A stretch of DNA of 64,000 nucleotides from Saprospiraceae bacterium (GTDB lineage Bacteria > Bacteroidota > Bacteroidia > Chitinophagales > Saprospiraceae): NCBI GenBank assembly GCA_016717105.1, contig JADKGF010000020.1, forward strand, positions 1 to 64,000, written 5' to 3'. The translations under genes were made by a program, and so were the position numbers. Below, one piece after another: positions 45,453 through 54,171 of the stretch (positions within the stretch are counted from its first letter, which is position 1; each line of letters starts with the position of its first letter). A model generated the notes under the pieces. The model saw only the letters and a program-made list of their open reading frames with translations. It had not been told where the DNA came from and did not search any database.

Positions 45453-47891
45453 ATGAAAAATTTAATTTTTATTATCTACTTTTTTGCCACGCAGACTATA
45501 TATAGTCAAGGCAAAATTACCGCTAGGTACCAACATATTTGTGATGATATATCCGCTATCCATGTAAAGACTTCGCTTTTCAAATCCAAAAATGGTACAA
45601 CCCAACTTATCGGCGAATCTTATGAAAATCCTGCTGTTTTTGAAAACCTTGAGTCTGATGGTTTCTATACGCTGGAGCCATATGCAAGTGGAAATGGAGA
45701 ACGCAGATACGGGACGAGAGATATTATCATGGCCCAATATCATATTCTTGGTTTAAAACCTTTGAAAGATCATGCCATATATGCAGGAGATGCAAATTCG
45801 GATAGAAAATTGTCTGCTTCTGATTTGGCTGTAATGAAAAAGACCATCTTAGGTCTCGAAAACAATGAAATATCAGACCAATTTATCATATTTAATGACT
45901 ATAAAGATTCATTAAATTTAAATTTAGATAATATTGGTACTATTTATATTAATGGTGCTTCCGAACGCGATCCAGAAATCAATCTTCAAGTTGTACGTGA
46001 AGCTCGCATCGCAGATGCTTCAGGTTTATATTGCAACAATGCTTGCCCTGACATCACAAACAAATCTGTGCAGATACTCTTTGACGATATTGCAGTACAA
46101 AAAGATCAGGTAATAAGCTTTCCATTATATTTGAAAAACACCTTAAATTATCAAGGTTTAGAATATAAGTTTTACACAAAAAATGCAGAAATTATCGATG
46201 TTAAAGATCCGCAATACTTTGGATTCAACCGAATACAAAATCAAGTACATGCAACATGGATAAATCAGCATGTTTTACAAACAGCTGAACCAAGTATAAA
46301 CTTAATCCAATTGACAATAAAACCACAAGTAGATGGAAAACTGTCAGAATTTTTGTTTTTAGACACCGATCACAAAAATAATGAAGCTGTAGTCTTGCAA
46401 GATGGTTGTCTGAAAATAGTGAAAAATGTGATCTTAATCCCATCCGAAAACTTCAACTACGATTGCAACATTCAATGGCCAGCTGACATAACGATTGCTA
46501 ATTGTGGTGACCATTCGGGTGAGCCTAGTATGGACAATATTTGTAGCAATATTACAAGCGTAAGATATACGGATGTGTACTTGGACTATTGTAAAGTAAT
46601 AGAAAGAAATTGGGTATTGACAAATTGGGCAATAAATGAAGAATTCACCCATACGCAACTCATTACTGTAAATGAAAATTTTGACCATCGATGTGTTCAG
46701 AGTTACCACATTGAACTAGATGGTGAATCCGAAAATTTACACGCAAGAGATTTGGTGGTCGACCCGGTACCTGCCAATTTATATAGTTTTTCTCAGGATG
46801 ATGGAAGTGACTCTATTCGATTGATCAGGTATGAAGCGCCTTTTTCTACAAAATTTATCGTTTATGACATCAACAATAATCAAATATGCATTGCGAAATT
46901 AGAAAAGTCACAAACAGAACTTGTAGAATTAAGCTTTAACCAACTCATTACTGTCTTCGAGCAAAATGAAAGCTTTACCGTAAGAGCACTAGACTTTTCA
47001 AAAAATGGTGATCTATTACCTACAGGAATTTCAGACCTACAGATTTCATATTTAGGTCAAAATTATGTAACCGAAATGAACTTTGATAAATCCTATGAAG
47101 GTAAAACATTAAAGTTTACGCTTAGATACCGTGTCAACGGAACAGTTAAAATAATTGACAATCTTTCTGCATATTTGGATACTGGGACATTTTTGAATGA
47201 CTACGGACCTCTTAAGCTATATGCATATAACGACTATTTGCAAGGTGGAAAAGACTATTTTATCGAAGTGTATTCTTATAATTTTGAAAATATTTTGAGC
47301 CTACAATATGGAGTGAAGTTTAAAAATGCCACACTTGCAGCAGTCGAAAATGGAGCAATACAAGTTACATCTTCTTATAATTATGTTCATGATGAAAATA
47401 TTATGCGGATGTTATGGTACGAAGTTACCAGTGTGCCAAAATCAATAAATAGCAACACGGTGTTATTTAGATTAAAAATTGTACCTGAGATTTCGGGCTT
47501 TTTGTCTGAATTTATATTTATGGATGATAATGTCCTATTGCCAGAAGCTGTGTATGAAGGATCGAATGTTTCGGGCAAAATCCTACTAGAAATCAGATTT
47601 CCAGGCAGGACTTCCACCGATGGATTTGAGTTAAAAGATATGGATTTTGAAGTATATCCAAATCCAGTGACAGGTGAAGAACTTTATATACATTGTATTA
47701 AAAACTTTACACCAACCGATCTCAAGTTAACAGATATTTCAGGTAAGGAATGGCCATACTTTTCATCTTGGCAACCAAACGAAAATACTATAAGTATCAC
47801 CTTAAATAAGTCCTTACCTAGAGGCTTGTATATAATAAGCATGACAGATAAAATACGGACATTTAGCAAAAAAATTGCCATAACTGAGTAA
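45453..47891 (+). CDS. T9SS surface protein with dockerin-like and cohesin-like domains
   Basis: The 812-residue protein has a signal peptide (ending IYSQ) and a dockerin-like module at about 90-140 (GTRDIIMAQYHILGLKPL, GDANSDRKLSASDLAVMKKT). Cohesin-like beta domains follow at about 205-325 (VISFPLYLKNTLNYQGLEYK) and 600-730 (KDYFIEVYSYNFENILSLQY). The end is a T9SS type A tail (FEVYPNPVTGEELYI ... GLYIISMTDKIRTFSKK). Having both domain types on one chain would allow chain-like self-assembly with its neighbours. The upstream dockerin gene is only 21 bp away, so the two are co-transcribed. Confidence 0.8.
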   Translation: MKNLIFIIYFFATQTIYSQGKITARYQHICDDISAIHVKTSLFKSKNGTTQLIGESYENPAVFENLESDGFYTLEPYASGNGERRYGTRDIIMAQYHILGLKPLKDHAIYAGDANSDRKLSASDLAVMKKTILGLENNEISDQFIIFNDYKDSLNLNLDNIGTIYINGASERDPEINLQVVREARIADASGLYCNNACPDITNKSVQILFDDIAVQKDQVISFPLYLKNTLNYQGLEYKFYTKNAEIIDVKDPQYFGFNRIQNQVHATWINQHVLQTAEPSINLIQLTIKPQVDGKLSEFLFLDTDHKNNEAVVLQDGCLKIVKNVILIPSENFNYDCNIQWPADITIANCGDHSGEPSMDNICSNITSVRYTDVYLDYCKVIERNWVLTNWAINEEFTHTQLITVNENFDHRCVQSYHIELDGESENLHARDLVVDPVPANLYSFSQDDGSDSIRLIRYEAPFSTKFIVYDINNNQICIAKLEKSQTELVELSFNQLITVFEQNESFTVRALDFSKNGDLLPTGISDLQISYLGQNYVTEMNFDKSYEGKTLKFTLRYRVNGTVKIIDNLSAYLDTGTFLNDYGPLKLYAYNDYLQGGKDYFIEVYSYNFENILSLQYGVKFKNATLAAVENGAIQVTSSYNYVHDENIMRMLWYEVTSVPKSINSNTVLFRLKIVPEISGFLSEFIFMDDNVLLPEAVYEGSNVSGKILLEIRFPGRTSTDGFELKDMDFEVYPNPVTGEELYIHCIKNFTPTDLKLTDISGKEWPYFSSWQPNENTISITLNKSLPRGLYIISMTDKIRTFSKKIAITE

Positions 47892-47909
47892 GAAACTTCG
47901 CATAATTAC

Positions 47910-47950
47910 AAGATGCTGCCCCATACAGATGGTGGCAGCATCTTTATTTT
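47910..47950 (+). terminator. Strong rho-independent terminator
   Basis: An 11-bp perfect stem, AAGATGCTGCC (47910-47920) with GGCAGCATCTT (47934-47944), is followed by TATTTT. It is related in sequence to the terminator at 44773. Confidence 0.9.
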
Positions 47951-48066
47951 AATGAGAATGATTATTTGCATTTTAAAATATTTCTAATACTTTTTGACGC
48001 TTTATATAAACCACGGAACTTTATAATTACTAACATTGTTTAAATTCTCAATTGCATAAAGAACTC

Positions 48067-48618
48067 ATGTCAACAGAAATAGCAGAAATCCGCCAACTCC
48101 TTAAGGAATTAGTTATCTCACAAAAAGAAACTGATGCAAAGTTTAAAGAAACTGACGCAAAGTTTCAAGAGACAAATAAAAAAGTAAAGGAAGCCTTTGA
48201 CCTTTTTACATCACAATGGGGCAGACTCATGGAGAGCCTCGTAGAAGGTGATATCATTCGCATCTTCAATGAACGAGGTATCAAAGTGCAAGATACTTCT
48301 ACTCGACGTAAAGGTAGCTATCAAGGGGAAAACTATGAATTCGACATTATCGCACACAACGGCAAGGAAACTGTAATAATCGAGGTCAAAACCACACTTC
48401 GTGTTAGCGATGTAAAATCTTTTATCAAAAAACTCCAAAAAGCACGTACATATCTTCGTATGGACGATGATGAGGTTATTTATGGCGCCATCGCATATCT
48501 TCAGGCTGATGCGGGTAGCGAGATCTTTGCCCAAAAGGAAAAGCTTTTTGTCATAAGGGCTACTGGTGATTCTGCTGCTATCATTAATCAACCAGATTTT
48601 GTAGCGGAGAAGTTTTAA
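48067..48618 (+). CDS. Coiled-coil + PD-(D/E)XK nuclease-like protein, copy 1
   Basis: The 183-residue protein starts at ATG 48067 (MSTEIAEIRQLLKELV), the start shared with copy 2, rather than at 48052. An N-terminal coiled coil with heptads (KETDAKFKETDAKFQETNKK) leads to a PD-(D/E)XK-type core: EFDIIAHNGKETVIIEVKT supplies the Asp and the E-x-K motif. The layout matches the DUF3782-like family of putative nucleases. Its cellular role is unknown; relatives occur scattered and in multiple copies. It has no signal peptide, so it acts in the cytoplasm. Confidence 0.8.
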   Translation: MSTEIAEIRQLLKELVISQKETDAKFKETDAKFQETNKKVKEAFDLFTSQWGRLMESLVEGDIIRIFNERGIKVQDTSTRRKGSYQGENYEFDIIAHNGKETVIIEVKTTLRVSDVKSFIKKLQKARTYLRMDDDEVIYGAIAYLQADAGSEIFAQKEKLFVIRATGDSAAIINQPDFVAEKF

Positions 48619-48732
48619 ATTTGAAAACTTAAAATATTCAATTCAGATTTTTTACACCTTTGCATTCCATATTTAACCACGGAACTTTATAATTACTAAC
48701 ATTGTTTAAATTCTCAATTGCATTAAGAACTC

Positions 48733-49305
48733 ATGTCAACAGAAATAGCAGAAATCCGCCAACTCCTTAAGGAATTAGTTATCTCACAAAAAGAAACTGA
48801 TGCTAAGTTTAAAGAAACTGATTCTAAATTTAAAGAAACTGATGCCAAGTTTCAAGAGACAAATAAAAAAGTAAAGGAAGCCTTTGACCTTTTTACTTCA
48901 CAATGGGGCAGACTCATGGAGAGCCTCGTTGAAGGTGATATCATTCGCATCTTCAATGAACGAGGTATCAAAGTGCAAGATACTTCTACTCGACGTAAAG
49001 GTAGCTATCAAGGGGAAAACTATGAATTCGACATTATCGCACACAACGGCAAAGAAACCGTAATAATAGAAGTCAAAACCACACTTCGTGTTAGCGATGT
49101 AAAATCTTTTATCAAAAAACTTCCAAAAGCACGTACATATCTTCGTATGGACGATGATGAGGTTATTTATGGTGCCATCGCATATCTTCAGGCTGATGCG
49201 GGTAGCGAGATCTTTGCCCAAAAGGAAAAGCTTTTTGTCATCAGGGCTACTGGTGATTCTGCTGCTATTATTAATCAATCAGATTTTGTAGCGGAGAAGT
49301 TTTAG
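48733..49305 (+). CDS. Coiled-coil + PD-(D/E)XK nuclease-like protein, copy 2
   Basis: The 190-residue near-twin of the preceding gene keeps the same EFDIIAHNGKETVIIEVKT core. It differs by an extra KETDSKF heptad in the coiled coil, Leu-Pro for Leu-Gln in KKLPKARTYL, and a Ser for Pro near the C-terminus. Synonymous differences are few, so the duplication is recent. The active-site residues are intact in both copies. Each copy carries its own copied upstream segment and hence probably its own promoter. Confidence 0.8.
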   Translation: MSTEIAEIRQLLKELVISQKETDAKFKETDSKFKETDAKFQETNKKVKEAFDLFTSQWGRLMESLVEGDIIRIFNERGIKVQDTSTRRKGSYQGENYEFDIIAHNGKETVIIEVKTTLRVSDVKSFIKKLPKARTYLRMDDDEVIYGAIAYLQADAGSEIFAQKEKLFVIRATGDSAAIINQSDFVAEKF

Positions 49306-49384
49306 TTGATTTAAATTTCTTTGCTAATAAGACTATCCCAGCAGTTTATCCCGTTCAAAATAACTTATTGACATTTCTTCCCAC

Positions 49385-49392
49385 TACATTTG
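49385..49392 (+). promoter_or_regulatory. Candidate -7 box for truA
   Basis: TACATTTG fits the Bacteroidota TAnnTTTG consensus, 18 bp ahead of the truA ATG. A TTGACA lies upstream at 49368, though closer than usual. Confidence 0.45.
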
Positions 49393-49410
49393 TGCAAATA
49401 ATCGAAATGT

Positions 49411-50184
49411 ATGAGATATTTTCTCCATTTGGCATACAATGGAGCCGCATATAATGGCTGGCAACGACAACTCAACGCGCCACATAGTGTACAGCAGGTT
49501 TTAGAAGCCGCAATTTCAAAGCTCACAAACCAAAAAATCACAGTAATGGGTTGTGGTCGCACAGATGCAGGCGTACATGCAGATCAGTATTTTGTCCATG
49601 TTGATTTTGATCAGATACCGAAACCAGATTTCTGTTTCAGACTCAATAAGATCTTGCCATTAGACATCATAATTTATGATATAATACCTGTGCATGATCG
49701 GGCACATACACGGTATGATGCAATCTGTCGAAGCTATGCTTATTTTCTGCATTTAGACAAAGATCCGTTTTTGGCACCTTTTAGTGCTTACTATGAAGTT
49801 AATTTAGATTTGGAAGCTATAAAACCTGGTTTGGACCAAATAAAACAGATGACCGACTTTAGATATTTGTGCTTAACACCTGATCGTATAAAAAGTACTA
49901 TTTGTATGGTTTCACAAGCTGAAGTCTCGACAAGTCTTAATGGTAGGCGATGGTGTTTTCGATTCACCGCTAATAGATTTTTAAAAGCGATGATACGACT
50001 GACAGTTGCAAGATTGATCCTATTGGGAAGTGGAAAGATAGACCTTGAGACATTTATTGCTATCAACACGGGCAATCACAAACTCAAGATTCCTGCATTG
50101 GCATATCCGCAGGGTTTGCATCTTACAAATATTGAGTACCCATATCTAAGCATCAAACCAAAAACATCGATTGACCTTTTGTGA
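49411..50184 (+). CDS. truA: tRNA pseudouridine(38-40) synthase TruA
   Basis: The 257-residue enzyme isomerises uridines 38-40 in the tRNA anticodon stem. The catalytic aspartate is in GCGRTDAGVHA (Asp52), and the N-terminal LAYNGAAYNGWQRQ motif and length match the family. It appears to be a single-gene transcript, with a -7-like TACATTTG just upstream and a TATATTTG before the next gene. Confidence 0.96.
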   Translation: MRYFLHLAYNGAAYNGWQRQLNAPHSVQQVLEAAISKLTNQKITVMGCGRTDAGVHADQYFVHVDFDQIPKPDFCFRLNKILPLDIIIYDIIPVHDRAHTRYDAICRSYAYFLHLDKDPFLAPFSAYYEVNLDLEAIKPGLDQIKQMTDFRYLCLTPDRIKSTICMVSQAEVSTSLNGRRWCFRFTANRFLKAMIRLTVARLILLGSGKIDLETFIAINTGNHKLKIPALAYPQGLHLTNIEYPYLSIKPKTSIDLL

Positions 50185-50206
50185 ATAATTATTGAGACTT
50201 ACGCTG

Positions 50207-50214
50207 TATATTTG
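50207..50214 (+). promoter_or_regulatory. Candidate -7 box for the TMTC-like gene
   Basis: TATATTTG, an exact TAnnTTTG match, lies 15 bp upstream of the ATG at 50230. The -33 element is not clear. Confidence 0.45.
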
Positions 50215-50229
50215 CCTTAAAATGATATT

Positions 50230-52080
50230 ATGGCCAAGTCTCAAAAAGCACCTGAAGTAGCTAAAAGTAATATTTCAAGCATTAAAACACCCGGTTTAAA
50301 AATCCTTGTTGGCTTATTTTTACTTACTTGTCTGGTATATTCAAATACTTTAGGTCATGAATTTGTATTGGATGATCCTCTTTCTATTGGCCTCAACAAA
50401 AATGTTACATCAGGCATTTCAGGGATTGGCGATATAATTACTGGTGGTTATCGCGAAAACAACTTTGGCGGGCAATTATACAGACCTATTTCACTGATTC
50501 AGTTTGCTATCGAGTGGCAGATATCGCCCGATAATCCATTCATTCACCATCTTTTTAATGTACTTTGGTATGCTATAACTGTTTGCCTTATTTTCATTAC
50601 AGTTAGGAAGTGGATGCCAGAGAAATCCATTATTATTCCTGTTGGTATTGCTGCCATCTTTGCCATACATCCGATACATACCGAAGTTGTCGCCAATATA
50701 AAATCACGTGATGAGATTATGTCTTTGTTTTTTATTGTTACATCAATGCTTGCTTGGGACAAATACATGACCAATGGAAAAACATCTTGGTTGATCACCA
50801 CATTGGGACTGTATTTTTTGGCACTGATGTCAAAAGAAACTGCAATCACGATGTTTCCTGTTTTTGGAATGATTGCCTTCTGGATTTATCGGCAAAACCT
50901 AATAGACTCTTTAAAAAAAGCTTGGGTTTTTATTATTCCCGTCATCTTGCTTTTTATGATCAGATATATATTATTTAATGGACAAGATACACCAATAGTC
51001 TCTTATATGGACAATCCTATTGTCAATGCGGAGAATATTATTGTACGATTCGCTACCGCTTTTGTCATATTGTGGAAATATTTATCACTGCTGTTTGTAC
51101 CTTATCCTTTATCATCAGATTATAGTTATACCGTGATCCCTTTGGTAGGATTTGGCGATTTATCAGTTTGGTGGAGTATTCTAGTTCATCTGGCTTTGTT
51201 GACTTATGCAATCCTAAAAACCAAGTCTAGAGATATAATTGCGCTATGTATTTGGTGTTACTTTTTTGCTATTTCCCTTTTCAGTCAAATACCGATTGTG
51301 ATTGGAACTATGTTTGGCGAAAGGCTGATTTATATGGCTTCATTTTGGTGGATCATCGGGTTTATTTTAGCATTAGATCAGTTATTTACTGCTTATTTCA
51401 AGAGTGCTAACGCTCGTGCTATGATAGGATTTTCTGTGATAGTGGGAAGTGTCTTTGCAATTTTGACCTTTGTCCGCAACGAGGCTTGGAGTGACAATCT
51501 TACACTTTTTACCACGGATGCTGCCACATATCCGACAAGTGTCAGGCTCAATAACGGCGCTGCAGAGACGATGTTAAAAATGGCAGTGCTACCAGAAAAT
51601 GAAGGTAAAAAAGATGCAATGATGGCAAAATCAGAAGTATATTGCCAGCAAATAATGAAGGTAAAGCCAGTTCCAACAGCATATCTCACTTTAGGCAATA
51701 TCAGATTACATCAAAAAAATTATGAAGAAGCCATAAAGTATTATGATCAAGTCAATGACTTACAATCTATCGTCGATGCCAATAAAGCATTGGCTTATCG
51801 CGAAATGGGTAGAAAAGCTGGAGAAACAGAGCATAACATAGAAAAATCACAAAACCTGCTTAATCAATCGCTTGCGTTAAATGATAAAGATGCAGAAACA
51901 TGGTTTCTACTTGGCGTCAGCTATGGTGTATCTGGAAATCATCAGATGGCTGGCGAAAAATTTGAAAAAGCATATAGTATAAATCCGACTCCTGAGTATG
52001 CCAAAAATATGCTTATGGCCTTCCAAAATGCAGGTAATAAAGAAAAAATAGCAGCTTACCAAAACTTAATGACCAAATAA
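50230..52080 (+). CDS. TMTC-like polytopic membrane protein with C-terminal TPRs
   Basis: A 616-residue protein with about ten membrane helices (about 25-410), then periplasmic TPR repeats (about 475-610, TAYLTLGNIRLHQKNYEEAI, DAETWFLLGVSYGVSGNHQM). Signature segments are LGHEFVLDDPLSI (acidic motif after the first helix), QLYRPISL, and HPIHTEVVANIKSRDEI. These match the GT-C-fold TMTC/O-mannosyltransferase-like group, which uses lipid-linked sugars to glycosylate secreted proteins. Glycosyl transfer here is inferred from family resemblance only. Convergent with the gene at 52162, it shares a palindromic terminator with it. Confidence 0.8.
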   Translation: MAKSQKAPEVAKSNISSIKTPGLKILVGLFLLTCLVYSNTLGHEFVLDDPLSIGLNKNVTSGISGIGDIITGGYRENNFGGQLYRPISLIQFAIEWQISPDNPFIHHLFNVLWYAITVCLIFITVRKWMPEKSIIIPVGIAAIFAIHPIHTEVVANIKSRDEIMSLFFIVTSMLAWDKYMTNGKTSWLITTLGLYFLALMSKETAITMFPVFGMIAFWIYRQNLIDSLKKAWVFIIPVILLFMIRYILFNGQDTPIVSYMDNPIVNAENIIVRFATAFVILWKYLSLLFVPYPLSSDYSYTVIPLVGFGDLSVWWSILVHLALLTYAILKTKSRDIIALCIWCYFFAISLFSQIPIVIGTMFGERLIYMASFWWIIGFILALDQLFTAYFKSANARAMIGFSVIVGSVFAILTFVRNEAWSDNLTLFTTDAATYPTSVRLNNGAAETMLKMAVLPENEGKKDAMMAKSEVYCQQIMKVKPVPTAYLTLGNIRLHQKNYEEAIKYYDQVNDLQSIVDANKALAYREMGRKAGETEHNIEKSQNLLNQSLALNDKDAETWFLLGVSYGVSGNHQMAGEKFEKAYSINPTPEYAKNMLMAFQNAGNKEKIAAYQNLMTK

Positions 52081-52110
52081 GAACTTTATATTCCGGCGAT
52101 TATAAACAAA

Positions 52111-52156
52111 AGCTGTCCGTTATGTTTCATGTCTCACAAAATCATAACGAACAGCT
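52111..52156. terminator. Bidirectional terminator between convergent genes
   Basis: AGCTGTCCGTTATG (52111-52124) pairs with CATAACGAACAGCT (52143-52156), with one mismatch. It lies between the stops of the TMTC-like gene (+) and the small secreted protein (-). Confidence 0.65.
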
Positions 52157-52161
52157 GAATT

Positions 52162-52416
52162 CTATCTAAGTTTGCGTCTATCACGTCTCAACATCTTGCG
52201 CTCTCTAGGTGAGATTCTCCCATCGGCTGCTGCCATTTTGCGCATTTGTCTTTTATGAAATTTCTTTCCTTTATGACAGTTTTTGCGTTTACCATCCTGA
52301 TATTCATGCTGATTTGTGTCATTCCTTTTATCAAGTGCCCAGTGGTCAAATTGTGCATAAATACCTGATATTGATACGATAAATATCAGAAGTGAGAGAG
52401 AAATTAACTTTTTCAT
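52162..52416 (-). CDS. Small secreted basic protein
   Basis: The 84-residue protein has a signal peptide (about 1-21, SISGIYAQ) and a very basic mature part (Lys/Arg-rich, ending GRISPRERKMLRRDRRKLR). Similar short basic exported proteins are common in Bacteroidota and have no known role; nucleic acid or polyanion binding is conceivable from charge only. It reads out of the divergent region before the lipoprotein at 52643. Confidence 0.65.
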   Translation of the reverse strand: MKKLISLSLLIFIVSISGIYAQFDHWALDKRNDTNQHEYQDGKRKNCHKGKKFHKRQMRKMAAADGRISPRERKMLRRDRRKLR

Positions 52417-52642
52417 TTTGATACTAATTTAGTTGTTAAGAAATATTTGATAGTAAGACCAAGAGATTGACTAAATGTAAAATCGGGAAGTGACGGTTTA
52501 ACGATATTTTAACGCAGTAAATAGTAATTATTCAATTTTGACATAAAAAAGACAATTGAAAATTTTGAAGTATATTAAAATAACCTACCTTGTGCCAAAT
52601 TTACTTTTAGAGTACATTTTATTTGATCACAATCTATCATCT

Positions 52643-54171
52643 ATGCGGCTTGCCCAAATAATGAAAACTATACTTCCGGTGATGGCTTTGTTCTATTTTT
52701 CTTGTGTTGACATAGACCAAGAAACAGATTTTGGCTTGAGTGACCAAGAATATGATGTAGCACTTCCGCTCGTCAATTCAAAAATAACCATAGGTAGAAT
52801 AGCAGAAGAATCTACGAGTAACACAGGTATAAAAATCGATCCAGATGGCAAAATTTCAGTATTATATTTTGGTGAAGTTTTGAGAAAAAATTCTGCGGCC
52901 ATTTTTCCGCCTTTTCCTGGCATCATTCCCTATCCTATTGCGGATACCCTTTCCAATGTAAATCTTCTTCCCGGAGAAAAATATTTTGTAAAAAAGGCCA
53001 CATTCAAAGATACAAAGATCTGGTTTGCAGGTGAAAATAATCTTGCTCAGGATATCAATGTCACAATGAGAATCTTAGAATTAGCTAAGGATGGCAAGAG
53101 ATTTGAGAAAAAGTTTACAATAAAATATGACAATACGACACCAGTAAAATTCCAAACTGAAGAAATTCCTATAGACGGATGGACCATCACAACAGGATCT
53201 AATTCTATGACGTTCCAATATGAAGCCTATACAGCAGATGGTACTCGTGTAAAGCTTGATCAGGTTTTTATGTACTTTGACCTAATAAAATTCTCTTATG
53301 CCGAAGGATATCTTGGCTACCACGAATTTCCCATAGATGGAAGTATCATTGATGTCAGTTTGTTTGACAAGTGGCTTAGTGGAAGTTTTGATTTCGAAAA
53401 TCCAAAAATAACCTTGAGTGTAGATAATGCATTTGGTATTCCGGTAAGGTCTAAAGTAAACAAAATGGAACTCACTTCCATAACTGGTAAGACCGTAAGT
53501 TTACAAAGTCCGTTTGTGACATCGGGCATAGATTTTGAATATCCTGGCTTTAACGAAATAGGAAAAATTAAAACAACCTACTTTGATTTCAATCGAGACA
53601 ATTCCAATATCAGAGAGATTTTTAACGAAAAACCAAGACTATTTCTTACAATATCTCGGCATTGGTAAATCCTGCTCGGGACACTTCTATACAAGGTTTC
53701 ATTACAGGAGATAGCTATTTCGTGGTAAATGTAGCAGCGGAAATCCCTTTGCACGGATCTGTAAATCAATTGGTTGTAACAGATACATTAGATATTGATT
53801 TCGGTTCATTGGATCAGGTTTCTTCAGCAGAATTTAAAGCGATAACATCAAATGATTTCCCAGCCGACATCAGAGTTCAAGCATACTTTATAGATAATCA
53901 AGGCAACCGTGTAGAGCAATTATTTGATAATGAAGGTATTGTATTGAATGCTGCAACTTTAAAATCAAATGGCAAAACGAATCCAGGAGTTGAGAAAATT
54001 GATTTTATCAAATTTGATAAGACAAGAATCACCAATGTTCTTAATTCAAAAAAGATGGTTGTTTTTGGGTATATCAATACGACTGACAGTGACCAGAAAA
54101 GGTCTTTGTGGATATATGACACCTATGGAATTGGGTTGAAATTGGGTGCTATACTTAAAGTGAAAAAGTGA
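52643..54171 (+). pseudogene. Envelope lipoprotein-like gene split by a frameshift
   Basis: ATG 52643 or 52661 starts a signal with lipobox-like LFYFSC. The first frame (to 53668) is a beta-rich exported protein (EYDVALPLVNSKITIGRIAE). The second frame runs to 54171. The expected join is NEK then KTISYNISALVNPARDTSI, reached by adding one A to the five-A run near 53628. The continuity of content shows a single gene of about 509 codons, probably making an outer-envelope protein. It overlaps the next gene (TGATG), so they are translationally coupled. The A-run makes a sequencing or assembly indel plausible. Confidence 0.75.

Larger units (their letters stand above)
48011..49305 (+). repeat. Tandem gene duplication (two copies, 666-bp offset)
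   Basis: The segment starting CCACGGAACTTTATAATTAC at 48011 recurs at 48677, together with the whole following gene. The upstream ~56 bp and nearly all of the coding sequence are identical. The second copy has one extra 21-bp unit coding KETDSKF. The spacer between copies (48619-48676) belongs to the end of the unit. Confidence 0.93.
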
